From positions 558,001-622,000 of the forward strand of contig NZ_FXWK01000001.1 in the NCBI RefSeq assembly GCF_900177655.1: a stretch of 64,000 nucleotides of DNA, given 5' to 3'. The position numbers and the translations under genes are program-made. The notes under the pieces are model-generated. The model ran no database searches and was not told the DNA's origin. It was given only the letters and a program-made list of their open reading frames with translations. This stretch comes from Devosia lucknowensis. GTDB lineage: Bacteria; Pseudomonadota; Alphaproteobacteria; Rhizobiales; Devosiaceae. Of the stretch, positions 58,420-64,000 are shown piece after piece. Positions within the stretch are counted from its first letter, which is position 1, and every line of letters starts with the position of its first letter.

Positions 58420-59364
58420 ATGAACAAGCTGCTTCTCGCGGCGCTGGTTGCCGGCGCCCTCTCCACGCCCGTCATGGCTGCGGATTACACCATCATGGCT
58501 CCTGCCGGCCCCGGCGGCGGTTGGGACCAGACCGCGCGCACCATGCAGGAAGTCCTGCAGGCCGACGGCATTTCCGGCAACGTCCAGGTGACCAATGTCC
58601 CTGGCGCCGGCGGCACGATCGGCCTCGCGCAGTTCGCGACTCAGGAAAACGGCAATCCCAATGCCCTGATCGTCGGCGGCTATGTGATGGTCGGCGCCAT
58701 TCTCACCAACATGTCGCCTGTTACCCTCGACAACGTGACGCCCATCGCTCGCCTCACCGGTGAAGCCGTGGGTATCGTCGTGCCGGCCGCTTCGGACATC
58801 CAGACGATGGATGATCTCGTTGCCAAGCTCAAAGAGAACACCGGTGCGGTATCGTGGGCCGGCGGTTCGGCCGGCGGCGTCGACCACATCACGGCCGGCC
58901 TTGTTGCCAAGGCGATCGGAGTCGATCCGACCCAGGTCAACTACATTGCCTATTCGGGCGGCGGCGAAGCTCTCGCAGCCATCCTCGGCGGCCAGGTCAC
59001 TGTCGGCATTTCGGGCATTTCCGAATTCGCCAGCCAGATCCAGGCCGGTGAACTGCGTCTTCTGGCGGTTTCGACCGACGCGCGCGTCGAAGGCTTCGAT
59101 GCCCCGACGCTCGAGGAAGCCGGTGTCGATGTCGCCGTGCAGAACTGGCGCATGGTCGCCGCTGCTCCCGGCATCACCGACGAGCAGAAGGCGGCGATTA
59201 CGGCCGACATCAAAAAGATGGCCGAATCCGAAGCCTGGAAGTCCGCCCTTGCGACCAAGGGTTGGGTCGACACCTATCTCGATGGCGACGCTTTTGCCGC
59301 TCAGCTTGCTGCTGACACCGAGGCGACCCAGACCATCCTGAAAGACATCGGCCTCGTCCAATGA
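58420..59364 (+). CDS. tctC: Tripartite tricarboxylate transporter binding protein TctC
   Basis: This is a 314-residue periplasmic binding protein of the TctC family. A signal peptide opens it ([17 protein letters not shown], then [16 protein letters not shown]). [11 protein letters not shown] is the hallmark of this family, whose members wrap carboxylate ligands, such as citrate or other di- and tricarboxylates. Further on come [15 protein letters not shown] and [20 protein letters not shown] lies eight bases before the ATG. The 3' end overlaps tctB by four bases. It is the first gene of a complete tctCBA operon. Confidence 0.93.
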   Translation: MNKLLLAALVAGALSTPVMAADYTIMAPAGPGGGWDQTARTMQEVLQADGISGNVQVTNVPGAGGTIGLAQFATQENGNPNALIVGGYVMVGAILTNMSPVTLDNVTPIARLTGEAVGIVVPAASDIQTMDDLVAKLKENTGAVSWAGGSAGGVDHITAGLVAKAIGVDPTQVNYIAYSGGGEALAAILGGQVTVGISGISEFASQIQAGELRLLAVSTDARVEGFDAPTLEEAGVDVAVQNWRMVAAAPGITDEQKAAITADIKKMAESEAWKSALATKGWVDTYLDGDAFAAQLAADTEATQTILKDIGLVQ

Positions 59365-59858
59365 CAACTGGCTCCTCCAGCCGCTCGCGCCGCCCCGATG
59401 GGGCGGCGCTTGTCATAGCGGCCATCCTCGCCGGCCTGGCCGTCATCATTTTCTGGCAGACCAGCCAGATGCGCCTGCCACCCGTGCAGCAGCGCGTCGG
59501 CCCGACCGTGTTTCCCTATGTGATTGCCTCCGGCCTCGCGCTCCTCGCCATCGGCACCGTTTTTTCGGCCCTGCGCAACGGCTTTCCAGAGCGCACCAAG
59601 GACGATTACAGGCCCATTTTCTGGATCGTCGCTGGCCTTGTCGCGCAGATCCTGCTGCTCTCGACCGCCGGTTTCTCGATCGCGACGGGCGTGCTCTTCG
59701 CCTTCACCGCAAAGGCCTTCGGCCGCGGTCCGCTGTGGCAGACCATTCCCATCGGCGTCGTCTTCTCCTTCATCGTCTGGTTCATCTTCGCCAAGGGCTT
59801 GCAGCTGTCCTTGCCGGCAGGCGTGCTTGAGCGCCTCCTGACCACGGGGAGCTTGTGA
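59361..59858 (+). CDS. tctB: Tripartite tricarboxylate transporter small subunit TctB
   Basis: This is a 165-residue membrane protein with four predicted helices, near 16-35, 55-72, 88-120 and 130-150 (VIFWQTSQM follows the first). It is poorly conserved, as is usual for TctB. The assignment rests on size, topology and its place between tctC and tctA, each overlapping by four bases. It assists the large TctA channel in secondary uptake of carboxylates. Confidence 0.88.
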   Translation: MTTGSSSRSRRPDGAALVIAAILAGLAVIIFWQTSQMRLPPVQQRVGPTVFPYVIASGLALLAIGTVFSALRNGFPERTKDDYRPIFWIVAGLVAQILLLSTAGFSIATGVLFAFTAKAFGRGPLWQTIPIGVVFSFIVWFIFAKGLQLSLPAGVLERLLTTGSL

Positions 59859-61405
59859 TGGGTACCTTCGAACTTCTCGGCCAGGGCCTCATCGCCGCTC
59901 TCCAGGTCCACAATCTCATCTATGCGCTGATTGGCGTGACCCTGGGCACGGCCGTGGGCGTCTTGCCCGGCATCGGTCCGGCGCTGACCGTGGCGCTCCT
60001 GCTGCCCGTCACCTACAAGCTCGATCCGGCTGGCTCGCTGATCATGTTCGCCGGCATCTACTACGGCGGCATGTATGGTGGCTCCACCACATCCATCCTG
60101 CTCAACACGCCCGGCGAAAGCGCCTCGATCGTGACGGCGCTCGAGGGCAACAAGATGGCCCGCAAGGGGCGCGGCGGACCGGCGCTCGCAACTGCCGCCA
60201 TCGGGTCTTTCGTTGCGGGACTGATCGCGACCCTCGGGCTCGCCTTCATCGCCCCCTTCGTCGTCCGCTTCGCGCTGTCCTTCGGCCCGTGGGACTACTT
60301 TGCGCTGATGGTTCTCGCCTTCGTCACCGTTTCGGCGGCCTTCGGCGACTCCGCCCTGCGTGGATTGACCGCCCTGTTCATCGGCCTCGGGCTGGGGCTC
60401 ATCGGCATCGATCTCCAGACCGGTCAGACCCGTCTGGCCTTTGGCGTCATGGATCTGCTCGACGGCATCGAAGTCACCACTCTGGCCGTCGCGCTCTTCG
60501 CCATCGGCGAAACTCTCAAGACCGCGTCCGACCGCGACCAGACCAATGCCGAGGTCGTGGCCGTGAAGGGATCGGTGTGGATGACAATCGAGGACTGGAA
60601 ACGCTCCTGGGCGGCGTGGCTGCGCGGAACGTTCATCGGCTTCCCGATCGGCGCCATGCCCGCCGGCGGTGCCGACGTCGCCAGTTTCCTCTCCTATAGC
60701 GCCGAGCGCAGCTTCACCAAGAGGCCCGAAGAATTCGGCCATGGTGCCATCGAGGGCGTTGCGGGTCCTGAAGCTGCCAACAACGCTTCGGCTGCGGGCA
60801 CGCTGGTGCCGCTGCTGACGCTCGGCCTGCCCACGACGGCCACGGCGGCGATCATGCTGGCCGGTTTCCAGCAGTTCGGCCTGCAGCCCGGGCCACTGCT
60901 GTTCACCAACAATGCCTCGCTGGTCTGGGCCCTCATCGCCAGCCTGCTGGTCGCCAATTTCATGCTGCTGGTTCTCAACCTGCCGCTGATCGGGCTCTGG
61001 GTGCGACTGCTGACCATTCCCAAGCCGTGGCTCTATGCCGGTATCCTGGTGTTCGCCACCCTCGGCACTCTGGGTGCAAATGGCGCCATGTCGACGGGCA
61101 TTGGTCCGGTCCGGATCTCGTTCGAACTGGTCTTGCTGCTGGCCTTCGGCATCCTGGGCTACTTGCTGCGGCGCTTCGGCTACCCGATCGCGCCCGTGGT
61201 CGTGGGCCTGATCCTCGGCCCGATGGCTGAGCAGCAGCTGCGCCGCGCCTTGGCCATCAGCCAGGGCGATCCGATGATCCTCTTCACCTCGCCGATTTCC
61301 ATCGTGCTCTATGTGGTGGCGATCATCGCCGTGGCTCTGCCATTCTACATGCGCATGCGCGGCAAGGGCGCCGTCCTCGGCCAACTGGCCACAGACGAGG
61401 ATTGA
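59855..61405 (+). CDS. tctA: Tripartite tricarboxylate transporter large subunit TctA
   Basis: This is a 516-residue protein with about 11-12 membrane helices, which forms the translocation pore driven by the ion gradient. The family signatures [20 protein letters not shown] (near residue 36), [17 protein letters not shown] (near 75) and [20 protein letters not shown] (near 308) are all present. The overlap with tctB is four bases. A strong terminator follows 21 bases after the stop. A sensor kinase fused to a binding domain lies ~500 bases further on, facing this operon, which suggests control by a TctDE-like pair. Confidence 0.94.
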   Translation: MMGTFELLGQGLIAALQVHNLIYALIGVTLGTAVGVLPGIGPALTVALLLPVTYKLDPAGSLIMFAGIYYGGMYGGSTTSILLNTPGESASIVTALEGNKMARKGRGGPALATAAIGSFVAGLIATLGLAFIAPFVVRFALSFGPWDYFALMVLAFVTVSAAFGDSALRGLTALFIGLGLGLIGIDLQTGQTRLAFGVMDLLDGIEVTTLAVALFAIGETLKTASDRDQTNAEVVAVKGSVWMTIEDWKRSWAAWLRGTFIGFPIGAMPAGGADVASFLSYSAERSFTKRPEEFGHGAIEGVAGPEAANNASAAGTLVPLLTLGLPTTATAAIMLAGFQQFGLQPGPLLFTNNASLVWALIASLLVANFMLLVLNLPLIGLWVRLLTIPKPWLYAGILVFATLGTLGANGAMSTGIGPVRISFELVLLLAFGILGYLLRRFGYPIAPVVVGLILGPMAEQQLRRALAISQGDPMILFTSPISIVLYVVAIIAVALPFYMRMRGKGAVLGQLATDED

Positions 61406-61426
61406 TCCTTCCCAAGAGGACAAACA

Positions 61427-61461
61427 AAAGCCCGGCTACCAATCACTGGTAGCCGGGCTTT
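61427..61461. terminator. Terminator after tctA
   Basis: AAAGCCCGGCTACCA and TGGTAGCCGGGCTTT form a perfect 15-bp stem with a 5-base loop, with A-rich sequence before and GTCTTA after. It should terminate tctCBA and also the minus-strand 57-residue gene. Confidence 0.9.
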
Positions 61462-61534
61462 GTCTTATCGGCATCCGGGCGTTTAACCGGGGGCTGGTTC
61501 CACGCCCGCCTCGCTACGACGCGTGAAGCGGAGC

Positions 61535-61708
61535 TCAGATGCGGCCGATATTGCGAAACGCGACCGGGTCGATACCCAGGTTGTTCAGGTGCTTGGCCTT
61601 GGGCGCCCGTCCGGCCTCAACCGCCGTCGAAACAGCAGCGGCGCTGCCGAATACGGTGACGAAAGTGTCGAGGGTCGCAAAGAACTTGTTCTTGCGGGGG
61701 GTGCTCAT
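61535..61708 (-). CDS. 57-residue conserved-looking small protein
   Basis: This short gene is easy to miss. An ATG at 61708, with GGAAGGA seven bases upstream, opens a 57-codon frame that begins MSTPRKNKFFATLDTFVTVF and ends HLNNLGIDPVAFRNIGRI. The middle reads GSAAAVSTAVEAGRAPKAK. Small proteins of this pattern (a helix, then AAAVEAGRxP, then LxxLGID..AF) are common in Hyphomicrobiales and resemble the DUF1127 neighbourhood of small basic proteins. Their function is not known to me. A possible hairpin lies in the leader around 61727-61745. It is oriented toward the tctA terminator. Confidence 0.7.
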   Translation of the reverse strand: MSTPRKNKFFATLDTFVTVFGSAAAVSTAVEAGRAPKAKHLNNLGIDPVAFRNIGRI

Positions 61709-61903
61709 TTTCCAATCCTTCCTGTCGAACCCGGACGATCCGGTTCGTTTTCATGATCTGAAGATGGGCCTCGTGCCCGCTCTTCGGTAGAGCCTGATTG
61801 ATCACGCCAGCCATGCGCCTGCGGAACATCTTCTCAAATGCTCACCGGGTCTTGCCCTGAAATCATGAGTTAATCGAAAGTTACATCCTGCGGCGTTGCG
61901 AGA

Positions 61904-64000
61904 TCAGGGCTTGGGCGAGACGATTTCCTGCCAAGTGTCCAGAAACCTCTGCCGCCGAAGCGTGTCGAGCGCCACGAGCAGCCCGGGACCCAAGGGAATA
62001 GGCTGGATGACGCCACGCCCGCGCGCCGCTATGGCTTCGCTCGTCCACTCGCCCGAGCCTTCCGGGATCACGGAGCCCAGGGCCGTCGGGCCCGATGCCA
62101 CTTCCTGTCCGGCTGGTGACAGCGCGAAGTCCACGAATGCCTTGGCCAGTTCTGCATCCGGCGCATCCCTCGGGATCAGCATCGAGCGCGTGAGCACTAG
62201 CACGTAGTCGTCAGGCACGACGATTTCGATCGGCGCACCCTCGGCCTGGCGTGCAAAGGCGTAGGAGCCCAGGACATTGTAGCCGAGAGCCAGGCTACCG
62301 TCGGCCACGCCATTGAGAATGGCCGGGCTCGACCCCGAGAAGCGGGCATTGACGCGTCCGAAGGCACTGGCAAGCCGCCAGAAGGTCGAGGAGATCGTCT
62401 GGTCCTGCGCCGCAAGCAGATAGCCGACGCCTGAAATGCCGATGTCATACGTGGCGATCTTGCCGCGGAAGCGCTCCGTCTGGGTCTCGAGCATTTCCGC
62501 CAGCGTGAGATGGGTGCGCGGCACCTCGGCGTCGCTGATCAGATCGCGGTTGTAGATGATGACTGCCGGCTCGAACGTGAAACCGAAAACCTCGTTGCGC
62601 CAATGCGCCCAATCCGGCAGGTCGCCGAGGTATGGGCTCTCATAGGCAAGGGCATGGCCATCATTGGCCAGCTTGAGCTGGAGATCCGAAGCCGAGCTGA
62701 TCAACAGGTCCGGATGAATTTCGAGCGTGCCGTCGAGGAAACCTTCGAACAGGGGTCTTGAATCGGTTTCTTCATAGACCACCGTGACGCCTTCGTGCTC
62801 CGCCTGGAAGGCGGCGACGAAATGCGCGAACAGCGGCGTGTCGGTCACGCCCAGAATATTGAGGACTTGTTCCTCACCGCCATCGGGCGCCGGATAGACC
62901 GTCGTTGCCGCCTCGCTGGGGGAGGGGGCGAGCATCACCCCGGCCAGCATCGTGGCGACGACAAGCGCCGCGGTGCCGTTGGGTGCCGAGCGCCGGGGTA
63001 GGGGGAGCGATATCGCCACTGTAAGCCCACCGCCGTCCCGGTCGACCAGCGCCATGGTGCCGCCATGCGCCTCGGCCACCCGGGCGACGATGGAGAGGCC
63101 GAGGCCCGATCCCACCTTGCCGCTGCTGGCCTTGCCGCGCTTGAACCGCTCCATCACCAGCGGTTTTTCCGAGTTGTCGATGCCCGGTCCACGGTCGCTG
63201 ACGGCCACGACGAGCATCCCGTTCCGCACCCGCCCGGATATGTCGACCATGCCGTCCGAATAGACGAGGGCATTGTCCACCACATTGCGCATCATCTCGC
63301 GCAGAGCCACGCGGTCGCCGCGGATCGTGGCGACGGCAGCCTCATCGCTCACATCCACATGCAGGCGCCCAACCTGTTCCGGATCGAGGCGTTGTCGCAC
63401 CTCGTCGATTGCCGCCGATACTGTCGTCATGTCGATTTCCCGGTTTTCCAGGCGGTGCGAGATGGTGGCCTCCATCAGCAGCTGACTGACCAGCTGGCTG
63501 GCCTGCACCGCCCCGGTATGGATGCGACCTACGCGACGGCGCAGCGCCTCGGGGTCGTGTTCGTCCATCGCCACTTCGGCTTGTGCCCGCAGCGAGGCGA
63601 GCGGCGTGCGAACCTCGTGCGCCGCTTCAGCAACGAGCCCGGTCACGCGCTCCATGGAATTGCGCAGCCGCGCCATGAAGCCGTTGAGTGCGATCACCAG
63701 GTGACCGACTTCTTCGGGGACGGGGACCGTGATCGGCGACAGGTCATCGGGTGCCCGCGCGCGCAGTTCATGCTCCAGCTCCGTCAATGGCGCGAACATG
63801 CGGGAAATGCCGAACCAGACGAGACCGACGGCAAGCGCGGTGAGCGCCAGCACGGGAAGCACAGCATTGGAGAGGATTTCCGCGGACAAAGCCTCACGCT
63901 GGTTCTGCGTCTCCGCCACGTGGATGGTCACCCAACCCGTGTCGGTGGGTGTCGAAATCAGGCGTCCCACGCTCGCCACGCGCACCGTTTCACCGCGATA
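61904..64000 (-). CDS. Sensor histidine kinase (TctE-like) fused to a periplasmic binding domain, 5' end cut
   Basis: This is the C-terminal ~698 residues of a two-component sensor; the frame is open to the window edge. Numbering from the codon at 63985, a helix at ~40-62 leads into a HAMP-like linker. The phospho-acceptor His123 is in AAHEVRTPLASLRAQ, and the ATPase domain (~225-335) has NVVDNALVYSDG, DRGPGID and GSGLGLSIV. After the kinase comes a second hydrophobic segment (~342-362, AALVVATMLAGVMLAP, then SEAATT) and a ~320-residue binding domain of the iron/thiamine-like family 1 type (VLNILGVTDTPLFAHFVAAF, DLLISSASDLQ, EPAVIIYNRDL, ADGSLALGYNVLGSYAF). The frame is continuous. TctE kinases normally sit beside tct transporters. 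Confidence 0.85.
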   Translation of the reverse strand, partial: YRGETVRVASVGRLISTPTDTGWVTIHVAETQNQREALSAEILSNAVLPVLALTALAVGLVWFGISRMFAPLTELEHELRARAPDDLSPITVPVPEEVGHLVIALNGFMARLRNSMERVTGLVAEAAHEVRTPLASLRAQAEVAMDEHDPEALRRRVGRIHTGAVQASQLVSQLLMEATISHRLENREIDMTTVSAAIDEVRQRLDPEQVGRLHVDVSDEAAVATIRGDRVALREMMRNVVDNALVYSDGMVDISGRVRNGMLVVAVSDRGPGIDNSEKPLVMERFKRGKASSGKVGSGLGLSIVARVAEAHGGTMALVDRDGGGLTVAISLPLPRRSAPNGTAALVVATMLAGVMLAPSPSEAATTVYPAPDGGEEQVLNILGVTDTPLFAHFVAAFQAEHEGVTVVYEETDSRPLFEGFLDGTLEIHPDLLISSASDLQLKLANDGHALAYESPYLGDLPDWAHWRNEVFGFTFEPAVIIYNRDLISDAEVPRTHLTLAEMLETQTERFRGKIATYDIGISGVGYLLAAQDQTISSTFWRLASAFGRVNARFSGSSPAILNGVADGSLALGYNVLGSYAFARQAEGAPIEIVVPDDYVLVLTRSMLIPRDAPDAELAKAFVDFALSPAGQEVASGPTALGSVIPEGSGEWTSEAIAARGRGVIQPIPLGPGLLVALDTLRRQRFLDTWQEIVSPKP

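Noticed and set aside
59606..61423. 605-residue frame antisense to tctBA
   Set aside because: The product is Gln-, Arg- and Asp-rich and covers two recognised genes.
1..64000. tRNA, rRNA, CRISPR or mobile elements
   Set aside because: No cloverleaf-like sequence, no repeat-spacer array, no transposase or integrase and no target-site duplications were seen.

Overview
The window is 64 kb of GC-rich, densely coding bacterial chromosome. Gene content points to an alphaproteobacterium of the Hyphomicrobiales, most like Devosia or its relatives. Pointers are the ~180 kDa-class NAD-glutamate dehydrogenase, a malic enzyme with a phosphotransacetylase-like tail, DUF6894, TctCBA, an Atm1-type exporter and the number of sugar ABC transporters. 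The genus is an inference. I see no rRNA, tRNA, CRISPR array, prophage or insertion sequence, and no gene-free stretch longer than about 250 bases. Both window ends cut a gene: cimA on the left and a sensor kinase on the right.

Layout. 0-6.5 kb: citramalate synthase, an Ala/Pro-rich LysM protein, an ArsR regulator translationally coupled to an Atm1/HMT1 ABC exporter, and a GNAT acetyltransferase. 6.7-11.9 kb (minus): a PadR-MFP-RND efflux operon with a candidate operator. 12-22 kb (minus): cysQ-nadC, an SDR, an AGE-family sugar epimerase, class I fructose-bisphosphatase and the large glutamate dehydrogenase. 22-25 kb: a tiny membrane peptide, DUF6894, a flavin reductase, iron-type SodB, and a four-Cys (SufR-like) regulator overlapping a truncated haemoglobin.

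25.1-34.3 kb is the most novel part. It is an island of unrecognised, mostly exported proteins around an ECF sigma factor and a membrane protein that looks like its anti-sigma. Seven clear sites and one weak site share the bipartite motif [A/G]CCAAG[G/C]T-N15-CGTC. Each lies 26-41 bases before a start codon in this island. The spacer is exactly 15 in every case, and six of the eight sites form divergent pairs. I read this as an ECF promoter and the island as its regulon, a previously unnamed envelope system that includes a YezG/DUF600-like immunity-type protein.

34.3-46 kb (minus): an ArsR-SRPBCC pair with a perfect operator over the start codon, then an arabinoside-utilisation locus. The locus holds a regulator, GH51 arabinofuranosidase, a Tat-exported family 5 binding protein, Dpp-type permeases and ATPases, a GH43-like enzyme and an alpha/beta hydrolase. 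A near-identical 14-mer precedes both the GH51 gene and the transporter. 46-50 kb: maeB and acuI. 50-57 kb: a LacI-controlled sugar operon (Gfo/Idh/MocA dehydrogenase, TIM-barrel isomerase, complete CUT1 ABC transporter) with two operators. 57-64 kb: an HPP-CBS membrane protein, tctCBA, a 57-aa protein, and a histidine kinase fused at its C terminus to a periplasmic binding domain, facing tctCBA.

Method limits: everything was read by eye from sequence and from family knowledge. No search or structure prediction was run, and domain positions are approximate.
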